A DNA stretch of 64,000 nt from Ctena decussata (GCA_963989385.1 OZ022503.1:51272858-51336857); one strand, 5' to 3'. Counted from the stretch's first letter, positions 33,877 to 46,905 are shown. A program made the numbers and translations. The notes: generated from the letters alone by a model not told the origin.

Positions 33877-34495
33877 CACTGCTAAAAATATTTAAAGGAA
33901 CAACAGGTATTTTCCCATAGATGTTACTAAAACATATGCCCAGATTAACGGCCCATAAAACTGACCGTCAGTGGGCAAGGATTTCCATCTTTTTTCAGCA
34001 CTTTTAAGAAGAATCGAAGTTTAAGACAACCAGAATTTCCACACAACAGATGCCCTGCTCATTCCCATGGTACAAGTTTTGCAATTTTCTTATTTTCTGA
34101 AATTGAGTAATTTTGCTGAAGTCTATAAAATCTCATAAACTTCAGTTCAAAGGGATCTTCTCAATAAGGGTCATCTTGACAGACATTCATTTTAATAGAC
34201 AAAATGGTTCTTTTGTTTTTTGTTGGAAATTTCCCCCTTTTCACCTGTTCTGAAAAAATGCAAATTTTTAGCAAAATTCCAGTTTTACTTAAATCTGTCC
34301 ATGGACAAGGGCAGGGCAAATATTGGATCTAAAACTGTGCAGTCAGTAACCTCGCCCCTTTTTAAAAAAAAATGGCAAAATAAATGGAAAATCCGTGTCT
34401 TTATCGATCGAAAGCATGTTGCCTCAAACTGGGGATGCGTTGCACTGTCGTCTATGGAAAAATATAAGGCGTTCCTTTAAATATTTTGAGCAGTG
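33877..34495. mobile_element. CACTG-ended non-autonomous element, 619 bp
   Basis: The left end CACTGCTAAAAATATTTAAA pairs with the inverted right end TTTAAATATTTTGAGCAGTG; similarity continues to TTTCCCATAGA-like blocks inside. CACTG ends suggest the CACTA/EnSpm or Chapaev group. TA flanks both sides. No transposase was found. Confidence 0.7.
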
Positions 34496-35383
34496 TATAT
34501 CACAAGACTACCATTTAAGTTTTCGTTTGTCAGGATATTGCAAGTCTGGTTTGTGACGTCACACATGGCGTACGTTTTAGAATGAGGTTATGACTGTTAG
34601 TGCACTCTTTTCCAGGGCAAAAAATCCTACGAAATTAAATGCGCCGGGTGATGTACATTCCAAAAGACTTAACATTTTGGATCCAGTCCTGATAATGTAT
34701 TGATCAAAGGATTTTTTATTTTATTTTCCTCTCCACTTTTTTGTTGGTATATAATGATGAATACACAAAATCCTTCTTATTTCGTCAAAAGATATTCCAT
34801 TTAATTAAATTGGGATATAATCAGTCACACCGCAGATTTTCGTTTTGTCAGGAAACGAAAATTGGAATTGATTATTACGTTTAGAAAAGCCGTAAACGTA
34901 AAAAGTAAGTGACGTTAACGTAGGCTGACTGTGACGTTATCCGTACAGACATGTTCTTCTTTTCAACTGAGTATCATTTCAAACAATGGGTTGTTTGATT
35001 AGTAGGCATTTTTTTATAAACTAAAAGACCCGTTGTGGCTATCTAATACATCAAACAGTATCCCGTGTATTTTCCATTGAAAAAGTATAGCGTTTCTATT
35101 TCCATTGAGTGCATTTTGAAATTCTTGTTTGGACAGCTTTTTAAAAATGAAGGTTTGTTTCACCAAGTCTTGGAGGTATTCATAAGTGTTTTTGTTTGGT
35201 TGTCTTCTTTTTCGACCGAGTTATGTCCCTTTTTGCACTTTCCAACTTTCAAATTGTTAGACCCAGACAGCAGACTTTAGATAATACTGACTGATGTATG
35301 TTTAGTTCACTTTGATAATTTGTCCATCAGTTGAAGAGTTGTGTTCCGTCCATAAATTAGTTATTCAGTTACATTATATAACA
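34496..35383. other. Unassigned sequence
   Basis: No gene recognised. A short hairpin TTACGTTTAGAAAAGCCG/TAAACGTAA lies near 34876. Confidence 0.4.
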
Positions 35384-37451
35384 AGAGGGCCATAAGGCCC
35401 TGAATCGCTCACCTGGGCAATTGGCAAGGTGGCTTTTTCTTATCATGTCTGAAATTGTCAAAATATGAGTCTTGGGTCAAAAGTCAAAGAATGACCATGA
35501 CCGCTTGTACTCATAAACCTTCATGTACTCATTAAGACAACCATATATACCATTTTTAGGCCAAAATCTTCAAAACTTTCCACGAAATCTAATGTTCTAG
35601 CATTTTCCCATATTTGACCTTGCTGGAAAAAAGTCAAGGTCAACACAAGGTCATAATTTGAACAATCTTAATAGTACTCAAGTACCCAATGCTACATACC
35701 AAGTCTCAAGGCTATCGGTCAATTGGTTCTGGAGAAGAAGATTTTTAAAGGTTTTTACCATATATGGGCATAGTGGCCACGTTGGTCATGTGACCAGGAC
35801 TGATAGAAATTTTTTTCATTCCCTCGACCCCTGGAGGCTCTATAAAAAATTTGGTCACAATTGGCTCGGTGATTTTTGAGGAGATTGTTTAAAACTGTCA
35901 AAATAGGAGAGTTCTGGGTAAAAGGTCAAAGAATGACCTGACCTCTTGTACTCACAAATCTTCTGGTACCCATTATGATGACTGTATATACCAGTTTTTA
36001 GGCCAAAATCTTCAAAACTTATCATGAAATCTCATGTTCTAGCATTTTTCCATATTTGACCATGCCGTAAAAAAGGTCAAGGTCAACACAAGGTCATAAT
36101 TTGAACAATCTTGATAGTACTCAAGTACCCAATGCTACATACCAAGTCTAAAGGCCATCGGTCAACTGGTTCTGGAGAAGAAGATTTTTAAAGGTTTTTA
36201 CCATATATGGGCGTGGTGCCCATGTTGGTCATGTGACCTGGACCGTATAAATAAAGTTTTGTTCCCTCAAGCCCTGAAGGCTCTATATGAAATTTGGTTT
36301 CAATTGGCCCAGTGGCTTTTGAGGAGATCGTTAGAACTTATCCAAATATGAGAGTTTAGGGTCAAAGGTCAAAGAATGACCTTGACCTCTTGTACTGGTA
36401 AATCTTCATGTAGTCATTAAGATGATTGTAGATACCAATTTTTAGCCCAAAATCTTCAACAGTTTCCAAGATATCATATGTTGTAGCATCTTGCCATATA
36501 AAAGCATAAGGAAGCAAATTTGACCTTACCGTAAAAAAAGTCAAGGTCAACCCAAGGTCATAATTTGAATAATCTTGGTAGTACTCGCGTACCCAATGCT
36601 ACATATCAAGTTTCAAGGCCATCAGCCTATTGTTTCTGGAGAAGAAGATTTTTGCAGGTTTTTACCATATACGGGCATGGCGGCCATGTTAGTCATGTGA
36701 CCAGGACCGTTTGAACAACTTTTCCTTCCTTAGGTCCCAGGAGGCTGTATATGAAATTTGGTTACAATCGGCCCAGTGGTTTCAGAGGAGAAGTCATTTG
36801 AAATTGTGGACGGACGACGGACGGACGACGGACGACGACGGACGACGGAGCCTTACCATCCTATAAGCCGTAGCCGGACGTTTCGGACCCAAGACGTTTC
36901 GGACCCAAATATTTTGGACGTTTCGGACCCAGACAATTTCGGACCCAAGACGTTTCGGACCCAGGGACGTTTCGGCCCCAAGACTTTTCGGACCCTGGTA
37001 AGCGGACGACCATAAACTGAAATAGTCTGCAACAACCAGTTATCTTACTTATCAACGACACGTGGATGATAATGCAAGGAATCGGTCACACTTCTTGTGC
37101 AACCCACTGCCAGTTTACCTGTTTAATCAGGAAATTGCACAGGGGTCGAAATAGTTGTTTTGAAATCCTATTGGCTGCCTGATGAATTAATTTTTTGAAA
37201 AAAAAAAAAATAAATAAACGAACTGGTTAGGAATCTAAAGTCTACAAACTACACGCTTCGAGTAATGGCTACCACCGCAGAACTCCACGGCATACGTTTT
37301 TTTTTTTTTTTATTTGGTCTCAAAAACATATAACCAACCGCACATTTAGTAGTTTTGAAAATATGTTATTGCTCATAAAGTCAAATACAAGCAAATGGGT
37401 CGGGCCACAAGTTCTAGCATTGACTACATCGCAATCGTATTGTTTGGCTGA

Positions 37452-37740
<289 letters not shown>

Positions 37741-38264
37741 GCCGCTATGACATTAAATATGATCCTTTTTAGAAAAGTTTTGACTATAATTTTCTGGATT
37801 TTGTTTTAGCCATAGTGCACATGTTTCGGATGCTAGTTCTAGTTAGAATTACTTTGTTTTCGCACCCATAACATACGTATGTTTCATGGACATGCTTAAA
37901 ATATTTGTTTGAATTATTTGGCGCATCAATTCAGACCGACCTGAGTTTACCCTTGAGTGAAAAAGAACCGTGGTTCAAGATGTAAAACTGACTTGGGAAC
38001 TAAGATTATATAAGGAGGGACATTTAAGCATATTTATTCAAGGGATAAGACAGACAAAAACTGAGGGCAAGTTGTAATCAGAAAGCTGCAGGAGATCCCT
38101 GTGAAAAAAAAACAACAGCAAAAATCATTATTAGGTTAACAGATAGATATAAGTCATTATTAGGTATATTTTTTCACTAGATAAAATATATTTTATATTT
38201 TATCTGGCAAACGAAGCAGATGCACTTCAGAACATCGAAATAGCCGAGGTTTAATCAGAGTCGT

Positions 38265-38395
38265 CCATTAGTAGGAAAAAAGTCGCTCTTTCGTAGGGAA
38301 AAAAGTCGCGCTTTCGTAGGCTAAAAAGGCGCGCATTCGTATAGGTTTCGCAAATGAAAATTTCGAAAAAAAAAGTCGCGCAAACGTATTGAAAC
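38265..38395. repeat. Short tandem repeat, AAAAAGTCGCGCTTTCGTAG
   Basis: Four or five diverged units of about 21-28 bp inside the inserted 2.4-kb element. Confidence 0.7.
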
Positions 38396-39374
38396 AAGCT
38401 GATAAGAATTAAAATGGGCAAATATAGTACTTAATTTAGATTTAATAAACTGGGGCCGAAGTGACTAAAGCAGTGGGGCCGAAATCACTAGGGACCGCCC
38501 TGACTAGGGTGTTACGAAATGGATCGCATCGCAGGTGTTGTCAAGGCTAACAAATTCACAATTAAAACGTCATGACATTGACTAGTGAAGCAAAAAATCT
38601 AAATTTCTTTGCATGGTAAATATGTTTTATGTCTTAATGATGAAACATTATATTCGTAAAATCTGTCTGCCGAAATATTGGACCATAAACGCAACAATAG
38701 AAAATTACCCATAAAACAGCCATTTCTTAATGTTTAGAGAATTTGGCCATTCTGCGCATTTACAAAATGTATCTCACATTCAAATAAAATCTACTCCCTG
38801 AAATTTTATTTAGCTAGTTAATAAAGCAGGAGAAAACAAATGATCGCAAATATTCTCAACAAACAAGACAATACAGGCTCACATTATAAGTTTTAACTGT
38901 GATCCCATGGTGGACCATATTAGCTCAAATGGAGTTTTAACACTGTAATTGTGGGTGGACCATATTACATGTATCACGAACAGGCCATGGTACTGTGACA
39001 TGAAAATTTTGATTCCAAACTATTGTTTGTAACTGCTCTGAGAGGAGATTTATGTTTGGCCTATTTTGTTTATTTTATGAACAGATGACTTACATTGAAT
39101 GTGTAGAGACAAAGGTACTTATCTTTTGACAATGTGCATTCTACAGAAAAGGACGAAATAGGACTGGGGACAAGGACGAAATGTTGGGTCCGAAACGTCT
39201 TAAAACAGGGTCTGAATGGTCCCAGGCCAGGGTCCGAAACGTCTTGGGTCCGAAAAATACGCAGGGTCCGAAACGTCTTGGGTCCGAAACGTCCGACATT
39301 CCTATAAGCTCCCCCGGAGCCGCTGGCTCAGGTGAGCTAAAAACCCTACATAAGAACAAAAATCCTTGTTTATA

Positions 39375-39740
39375 CTTACATCTGCGACCCACCATGACAA
39401 GAGTCAAGAGATATGACTGCATATGCAAAGACACAGATAGTCTGCGCTTCCTAGCTTGAACCAATAATGTATGGATCCTAATGGATCTATTATAGGGAAA
39501 GCGAATAATTTGATAATGCGCTCTTCGATTGTAAGACGTGTTTCGTCATATGCTGAATTGGATAAAGACCTGTTTTACATGACGCGGTTTCAAAAGTATG
39601 TGTGCTCTAAATATAATATCAGATTGTAGTGACAGTTATATATTTTCTTAATCTGATTAGACTGACAACGCCGACTTCCTGGTTACAATTCACACCCTTG
39701 GCCTATTATAAATGGCATTAAAGATAACAAATAAGGAAAG
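39375..39740. repeat. Dispersed repeat Y, copy 2
   Basis: Similar to 13790-14170 in the same orientation, including the GCCGACTTCCTGGTT core. Confidence 0.6.
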
Positions 39741-40156
39741 CTTGACAGAAATAAGAAATGAACGTATAACAAAATATGGGAACTACCTTAGAGACCCACA
39801 GAAGAATTTATCAAAAGTGGGGTGTTAACAAACACTGCGATTTCACTGCTTTTCGTTAGCAATGACAAACGCAGCCAAAAGTCACTGCTCACCACTAGCA
39901 GTGGCAAATAGTTTGTCGCTGCTAGGGGCAAGCAGTGACTGCTGGTAGTGAACATTGACCAGCATTAAATCCTTTACTGCTAATATCACCTACTTGGATT
40001 CTGATGATTCTTAGCCGTTGTCAAAGCAACTGTATCCAGCTCCAGAAAATGTGCTGTTCTGTTTTAGGTAAATGGGTTCTTTTTCAGGGGAAACAGCCCT
40101 TGCATCTTTATTTTTACGTTCTATTTCCATTTGGATCAATTCTTTAAGAAAATAAT
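39741..40156. other. Unassigned, with a small CAGTGACtGCT cluster
   Basis: 39835-39965 has several short imperfect repeats of GCAGTGAC/GTCACTGC-type words. No gene. Confidence 0.4.
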
Positions 40157-40392
40157 TGAGCCGCGACGCGAGAAAACCAACAAAGTAGTTGTGCGCCCAG
40201 CGCAGACTCAGATCAGCTTGGGCATCCGCCCAGTCTGATCAGAGCCTTCGCTGTCCGCATGGAAGTAGCTTAGACTCTAAGCTACCCCTTAAGTGCTTAG
40301 CGAAGAGTCTGATCTGACTGGGCGGATGCCCAGGCTGATCTGAATCTGCGCTGGGCGCACAACCACATTGTTGGTTTCTCGTGCCGCGGCCC
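40157..40392. mobile_element. TGAGCCGCGAC inverted-repeat MITE, copy 4
   Basis: Complete. Starts TGAGCCGCGACGCGAG; ends TCGTGCCGCGGCCCA with a base change in the terminal inverse. Confidence 0.9.
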
Positions 40393-41253
40393 AATTTGCT
40401 TCTGAAGAAGAAGCGGTGGTCGCGTCGGGCGATGGAGTTGAAAACTTTCAGTGCCCGGGCGTCCTATTAAATTGTATAATAGTAAGGCAAGGGCCGGCTG
40501 TCCTTTCTACTTCTTTTCTTCTTCCTCTCTTTGGGAGACGGCTCGATATAGACTGAAACACTGTCCCAAAGAGCCGTTTAGCCAAGACAACTAACCAACT
40601 TGTAGAGGCAAATTCATTCCTTTTTATGAGAATATCCCATTTTGAATGGGACCTATCCTCCAGGGAAGCAAATACAGGGTGGATGATCACGTATGTTCTT
40701 GCATTTTCTTACGCCATTTTAAACGAGGAAATCCCGGGCAGTGGTGGATCCAGAGGGGGTTCGTGAGGTTCAAACGAACCGTCTCTTCAGCCTTATTTAT
40801 TTCATTATCATGGGGAATCATGGTCAAAACTCCTGAACCCGCCCCTGCCGGGAATTCTTGGCGTTTTACTCGATAGTTCCGTTGTTTCTGTATGCATTCT
40901 TTCAAAATCAAGCGCAGAGAGTGTGTAGTAATGCTTACTTTCAGAAGATATTCGCGATTTTATCGTGGGTTGTATAGCTTTTGTATATAATCGTCCCCAT
41001 ATATCCGAAATTGAAAGTAGGCTTTGGTCCGTTAGTGTAAACTGTTATTGCTCTGAAAAACTTGTAAACGCTCAATGAAAAATCAAGAATACCAATTTAA
41101 ACTACTAACGAGTACGCATTCTTTGCCTATATTCGGTAAGATTGCATTCCGAAATAAATGTTATCTTGTAAAAGTAACCACGAGTCTGAAATTCTCGTTA
41201 TTTCCTGTGACGTGAAAACACGTGATCATACACCCTGAAATGGAGATAACGAT
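40393..41253. other. Unassigned sequence
   Basis: No gene recognised. The antisense pair of frames at 40448-40690 and 40646-40911 is uninformative. Confidence 0.4.
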
Positions 41254-41468
41254 AGGGTAAAGTCGGGTAAATTCGGACAGCGGGTAAATTTGGACAGTGA
41301 AATTGTTTCCTTTATATGTCAGTTGTTTGGCATTTAAACGAAATTAAGTGGGCAAACAATGAAAATCCCGATGAGACGGCTCATGGTGAGCCGTCTCATC
41401 TGGAATTTCACTGTTTGCAATGATGTGTCCGAGTTTACCCGATGCCCGAAGTAACCCGACTTTACCCT
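41254..41468. mobile_element. CGGGTAAATTCGGACA-family MITE, copy 2
   Basis: Ends AGGGTAAAGTCGGGTAAATT and the inverse GTAACCCGACTTTACCCT. The left end repeats CGGGTAAATTCGGACA twice. The centre is GATGAGACGGCTCA/TGAGCCGTCTCATC. Confidence 0.9.
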
Positions 41469-41810
41469 AGTTTCACCCTTTGTAAAATTGACGTAAAAAG
41501 ACACGGACGTGTATCCATACATTTTAAGCAAATTTTACTTCCTCATAGTCTTGTTAGCAGCTGCAAACAAGAACGATTTCAGATTGATTTAAGATCCATA
41601 TCAATGTTTTATTGTTTTATATATCAAATTCAACTTCTGAGAGTAAGTTACGAGTTTTGCAAATCTCATTAAGCTACGGCGCCGACTTCCTGGTTGAAAA
41701 ACAAAGCAAAACAACCATTTTTTTTAAATATGGGATAACAGGGCAGTGTTTGCATACTGTACAAGCTCTTCAAAGTTTTCCGTATTCAAGTTGTCAAGGT
41801 TATATCGAAA
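41469..41810. repeat. Dispersed repeat X, copy 2
   Basis: Abuts the MITE; see 16321-16640 for the shared blocks. Confidence 0.7.
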
Positions 41811-41842
41811 GATACACTTTTGTATTAAATTACAAAAAAAAT

Positions 41843-42076
41843 TGAGCCGCGAGACGACAAAACCAACAAAGTGGTTGTGCGCCCAGCAAAGACTCAGATC
41901 AGCCTGGGCATCCGCCCAGTCTGATCAGAGTCTTCGCTGTCCGCATGTAGGTAGCTTAGACCCTTAGCTACCCTTTAAGCGCATAGCAAATAGTCTGATC
42001 AAACTTGTCGGATGCCCATGCTGATCTGAGTCTGCGCTGGGCGCACAACCACCTTGTTTTGGCGTGTCGCGGCTCA
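41843..42076. mobile_element. TGAGCCGCGAC inverted-repeat MITE, copy 5
   Basis: Complete, with a short gap in the right terminal inverse (TTGTTTTGGCGTGTCGCGGC). Confidence 0.9.
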
Positions 42077-42144
42077 AATGTATTTGCTCCGAATATTCAT
42101 GCAAAAGGCTAGAATCGCCGGCGCGGATAAGCAGACTGTCCTTA

Positions 42145-42240
42145 TCGATGTTCGCATATGTGACAATGCACGTTGTTTGGTGCGCTAGATGGTGTAGACT
42201 GACCGTAACTGATATTCCCAGAACATAACGACATTTTAAG
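42145..42240 (+). mobile_element. SINE 5' fragment related to 17033-17190
   Basis: TGTTCGCATATGTGACAATG and the following GTGCGCTnGAtGGTG block match the copy at 17033. The box B part is missing. Confidence 0.5.
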
Positions 42241-42674
42241 ATGTGTGGGTACACCGCCGTGTTTTTAAAGAGATGCTACATGTACGTTTGTGACTTACTC
42301 GTCCTTCTTTTGGGAAAAGCCCTTTCCAAAGTGGGACCTGCTCTTAAAGGTATTCATTTGCTCCTGACAACGTTTTTGTCTACCTGAGAGAGGTTATTTC
42401 AAGAGAAAGTGTCCATAAAGCCTCCAAGTACGAGATTTGTTCGGGTATTCCTAAATAAAACCAAACACCAGCCAACCTACAAACCTAAATAAAATTACGT
42501 CATTTAATAATGCTCCAGCTTTGGCTTTCTTCCAACAAAGAAGCCTGATTGTTTGATATAGAATATTTGCAAAACTCTAACTACCCCCAACCCCTCCCCT
42601 GAATTTGATATTTGTCTTTTATTCAAAAAATATATTGTATTTGGATTGCGATTGTCTGGTCTTGCGTGTCAGGG
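42241..42674. other. Unassigned sequence
   Basis: No gene recognised. Confidence 0.4.
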
Positions 42675-43140
42675 AAACTTATGGCGTGTGTGAGCAGAGA
42701 AGAATCTGATCAGCGTGCGCATCTGCTAAGCCTGACGCGTCTGTATGTGTATTTGCGCATCTGCATCTAACGTATCTGTATTCGTGCATCTGAATCTGAC
42801 GCATCTGTAGGTGGTGCATCTGCATCAGACGCATCTGTATTTTTGCATCTGAATCTGACGCATCTGTCCATGGTGTATCTACCTCTAAAGCTTCTGTAGC
42901 TGACGTATGTGCATCTAACGTATTTGTATATCAGTGCAGCGGAATCTGACGCATCTGTAGGTAGTGCATCTACATCTGAAGCATCTGTATCCCACGCATA
43001 TGCATCTGACGTACCTGTTTTAAAGCGTATGCAGCTGACGCATCTGTAGGTGGTGCATCTGCATCGGAAGCATCTGTAGCTGGCGCATATGCATCTGACG
43101 TATCTGTATTGTTGCATCTGAATCTGACGCACTTGTCGGT
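42675..43140. repeat. Expanded GACGCATCTGTA minisatellite after a MITE fragment
   Basis: 42675-42735 is a degraded TGAGCC-type MITE arm. From about 42730 the 24-30 bp units (GACGCATCTGTAGGTGGTGC and variants) repeat about 15 times. The same unit is found at 21610-21820, also against a MITE of that family. The long minus-strand frames here are artefacts. Confidence 0.85.
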
Positions 43141-43144
43141 GGTG

Positions 43145-43770
43145 CTAAATTCTGTAAATTGTGCCTATAGAGACAATGCAGTACATGTACTTCTGTCATC
43201 GTTGTCTCTAGTGACAATGTAATACACGAAATTCTGTCAACCGGTCCTCTAGAGACAATGCCTTACATAAAATTATGACAAATCTAGAGACAATGCAATA
43301 CATGAAATTCTGACAATTGTGCCTCTAGAGACGACGCAATACATGAAATTCTGTCACCTATGCATCTAGAGACAATGCAATACATGGAATTCTGACAACT
43401 GTGCCTCTAGAGACTGATGCAGTACATGAAATTTTGTCATCTGTGTCTCTAGAGACAAGGCATTATATGAAATTCTGACAACGGTGTCCCTAGTGACTAT
43501 GCAATACACGAAATTCTGTCAACCGTGCCTCTAGAGACAATACTTTACATAAAATTATGACAACTCTAGAGATAATGCAATACATGAAAATTCAGACATC
43601 TGTGCCTCTAGAGATGATGGAATTTATGAAATTCTGTCAACTGTGTCTCTAGATACAATGCAATACATGAAATTCTGTCATCTGTGCCTTTAGAGACAAT
43701 GCAATACATGTATATGAAATTCTGATAACTGTGCCTCTAGAGACAATGCACTACCTGTATATGTAATATC
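43145..43770. repeat. Minisatellite, about 41-bp units, about 15 copies
   Basis: The unit contains CTCTAGAGACAATGCAATAC then ATGAAATTCTGTCAACTGTG. A variant unit (TTACATAAAATTATGACAA) occurs at about 43265 and about 43552, giving a higher-order period of about 288 bp (seven units). Confidence 0.9.
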
Positions 43771-44930
43771 ACCTTAAGATATTTTATGTGAATAGATACA
43801 CTTACATGAATGCAATTTTGCCATGTTTCGCTTCCCATGTCATTAGGGTCAAATCTTTGAGGAAAGTGAGGATTTTCTCCGGAGTAGACAGTGTTGTCTC
43901 CACGGTAAGCAAACGGTAAGTCACAAAAGTTATCTTAATTTAGAAATGGCGATAAAGCATGGAGCGCTGTACCGTACTTTTGAATTGCGTACATGAAATA
44001 CCATATCAACTCTAATTTTATGAACGCCTTATCATTCAACCCTATGGTTGAGGTATTCAAATATTTCTGAAAACACCAACTCCTTCCTAAATCTTTTAAT
44101 ATGAACCATTAACCTTGGGTAGCAAATGGAGATTGGCAAAGAAATAAGTTACTCAAGAATGAACGCGTTCCAATTCTTTCAGAAGATTTTTTTGTTCATG
44201 ATCGTTCGCGAAACCATTTACTTCAAAATGTAAACCTTGCGAAAATACATGACACAAGGAAAATCTTTAAAAAAAAATATAATCGGCGCAGATTAAATCG
44301 AAGTGTGTTTTGTAATATGTCTCTATGTGAGGAGTTGACAATAACTTTCATGAATATGACTCAAGTGAGCTTTGTCGGTAGGCACCCGCAACCGTAATTT
44401 TGAAACTGGGTAGCGACAACGACCTATCTCAAGATTAAGCTGTCCAATTTGGGATTCCAAAATGGACCGCGATCAATCTTGAGATTGACCTGATATTAAA
44501 ACAGTTACCAGTATGGTGCAATGTTTGTTTGTGTGTATTGAACCGAAATTAGAAATCAAAAGTAGATCTACACTGAAAAAAGAAAGTTTTGAATATCTGC
44601 GTCTGTTTTCGATAAAATTTTCATCATAAATTTAAAAACAAGAGAAGCATTTAGAATTAACTTCTGACAGAGTGCTAGTATTCACGCAATGTAGTACAGA
44701 GGGGAAAAACGAAGATTAAATAATCATTGACCTTTGATATTATTGGCTGAAATTTTGACATACGCGTTATTTGACCAATGAAATTATGTGAAATGTGGAA
44801 CAAAGGTGAAATTATATTCGGCTGCGCCGAGAAAAAAATGTAATATTTTGCTTCTATGGAGAGCCAATTCTTTCATCTAAAAGATGACCCCATTCAGAAA
44901 GGAAGCTGAAATGAAAATGGTAGAGTTGCT
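43771..44930. other. Unassigned sequence
   Basis: No gene recognised. A small inverted pair (TCTCAAGATTAA...TCAATCTTGAGA) lies near 44428-44493. Confidence 0.4.
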
Positions 44931-45038
44931 TCTCACTAGGCGTACAACGTCAAATTTGTCGCATCAACGTCGGTGCGACGTCATTACGGATCACCGACAT
45001 CGAGACGACGTCATTTGACGTTTGGTGCCCGGTGAGAA
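44931..45038. mobile_element. GACGTC miniature element, copy D
   Basis: Bounded by TCTCACTAGGCGTACAACGT and the inverse ACGTTTGGTGCCCGGTGAGA, with several ACGTC words inside. Confidence 0.85.
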
Positions 45039-45054
45039 TTCTACTGAAAGTGTA

Positions 45055-45250
45055 GGCATTCACCTCACGTAACTTCCTTATTGACAGAAGCAGCTGCAAG
45101 CAAAAAATATTACAGATTAATTCACTCTAGCACAATATCTAGCGTTTTTGTTTGGAGGCAGAAAACAATATCAGATTTAAGAGACAGTTACGAGTATTGC
45201 AAATCTCATTAAACATAAAAGACAAATGTAGTACTTCCTGGTTGAAATAA
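45055..45250. repeat. Dispersed repeat X, copy 3 (short)
   Basis: Shares GCAGCTGCAAGCAA, GTTACGAGTaTTGCAAATCT and ACTTCCTGGTTGAA with the copies at 16321 and 41469. Confidence 0.6.
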
Positions 45251-46014
45251 TACGTGTGTCAAATGTTCGTCTTCTCTCACAAATTGCCTGACTCGAGAAA
45301 AATAATGCAATAACAGTTAATAAGTATACGTACCCGGGTACAGGTATTAATTATCTATTTTTGTTGTATTTTCCGATATTTTTACATAGATAGTAATGAC
45401 TCTCTGGTATAAAATGGAAGAAAAGGAAGAATTCGCTCATTGGACGGACGCTCGGCGCCCCGTTACTGCGGCTATGGATTCGTTCCGTTGAGGTGCGGGG
45501 AGAACGTCGATAGGAGAATTGAAATACTACTAATTTGCTCACTTGAGAGAGCAAATTCGTTCACTAAAATAGTCCCCACCGACTAGAGTGGAAATGATTC
45601 TTTTCATTGATGTATTCACACACCTTTCTTTGAAATGCTTACAATAGATTATTTGAAAATGCGGACAATGGCATTTTAAGGTACATCGATGCATTATCAA
45701 GGGAAGCAACTCTGCAAGATAAGAATTTGCTTCTCTAGGTACAAATTCCTTCTTTTGGGGTAGATCCCAGAGGAGTTCTCCTTTTGGAAGAGTTTCATTT
45801 GTTCCAAAATCAAACAGGAAGTCACCCAAATGACCCCCCACCCTCCTATGAAAAGATGACGGAAAGGCGTGGAGATGAATTCATACCGTGACTTCTCGTA
45901 TTTAGAAATAACCTTATTGAAATAGATAAGTCTTATCGAAAAAAAACACAGTCTTTCGGCACTGCCAATGCTAAGCCACATTAAATTCAATGTGCGTATC
46001 CAAAGAGGACTAAA
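45251..46014. other. Unassigned sequence
   Basis: No gene recognised. Minus-strand frames at 45539-46017 overlap each other in different frames and lack family features. Confidence 0.4.
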
Positions 46015-46905
46015 CAAGAGGAATCGCTCATCTGAGTAAAAGGGTAAAGGTCAAACTAGGGTCATAATAGTTTAAAACTCAAAATATGAGAGACATTAGC
46101 TAAAGGTCAAATAATGACCTTGAGCTGTATTACTCAAAATGTTCATGCACTCATTTTATTGACTGTATTTATCAATTTTTGCACCAAAGTCAGCTACTTA
46201 AAATATTACAAATTTCACGAACTCTAATGTTTAAGCATTTCCCCAAAAATAAAGCACCAGGAAGCAACTTTGACCTTGCCGTAAAAACGTCAAAGCCAAG
46301 GTCATCATATGAACAATCTTTGTAGTACTCGGGTCGTCGATGCTACATACCAAGCTTCAAGGCCACCCCTCAAATATTTCTGGAGAAGAAGATTAATTAA
46401 TTTTTTTAGACATACTTCGCCGTGGCGGCTATGTTTGTTATGTGACCTGGACCGCTTAAACAAATTGTGTTCCAGCAAGCCCTGGATGCTCTAACTTGGT
46501 TACTGCAGGCTCACCAGTGGCTTTTGAGGACTTGTTTTTAGGCCGAAATCCTTCTCAATTTCCTTAGCATCTTATACCCTATCAATGTCCCTTATAAAAA
46601 AACACCAGAAAGCAAATATGACCTTGCCGTAAAAAGTCTAAGTCAACCCGAGAGCATTATTAAACAGTCTTGGTAGTACTTGAGTGCCCGATGTTATAAG
46701 CCAAATTTCATGGCCATCGGTCAATTGATTCTAGAGAAGCAGAGTTTTGAAGCTTTTTGCCCATATATGGGCGTGGCGGCCATGCTGGTCATGTGATCAG
46801 GACCATTTAAACAAATTTTCATTCCCTCAATCTTTGGAGGCTGTATGGAAAACTTGGTTACAATTGGCCTAGTGGCTTTTGAGGAGAAAATATTAGGTGT
46901 ATTCA
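46015..46905 (-). mobile_element. Truncated copy of the 450-bp-unit element, copy 3
   Basis: Starts AACAAGAGGAATCGCTCATC and carries two diverged units (GCCGTAAAAA...GTCAA, CCATATATGGGCGTGGCGGC). It breaks off at GGCTTTTGAGGAGAAAATAT without the GACGGACGACGG end. Confidence 0.75.

Noticed and set aside
36758..37061. Overlapping frames on both strands near the split site
   Set aside because: They are produced by the GACGGACG and GACGTTTCGGACCC repeats; no frame is preferred.
42767..43217. Long minus-strand frames rich in Gln, Met, Arg or Asp, Ala, Ser
   Set aside because: They read through the GACGCATCTG minisatellite in different frames.
43145..43770. CRISPR-like array
   Set aside because: Units are contiguous 41-bp tandem repeats without unique spacers, and the genome is eukaryotic.
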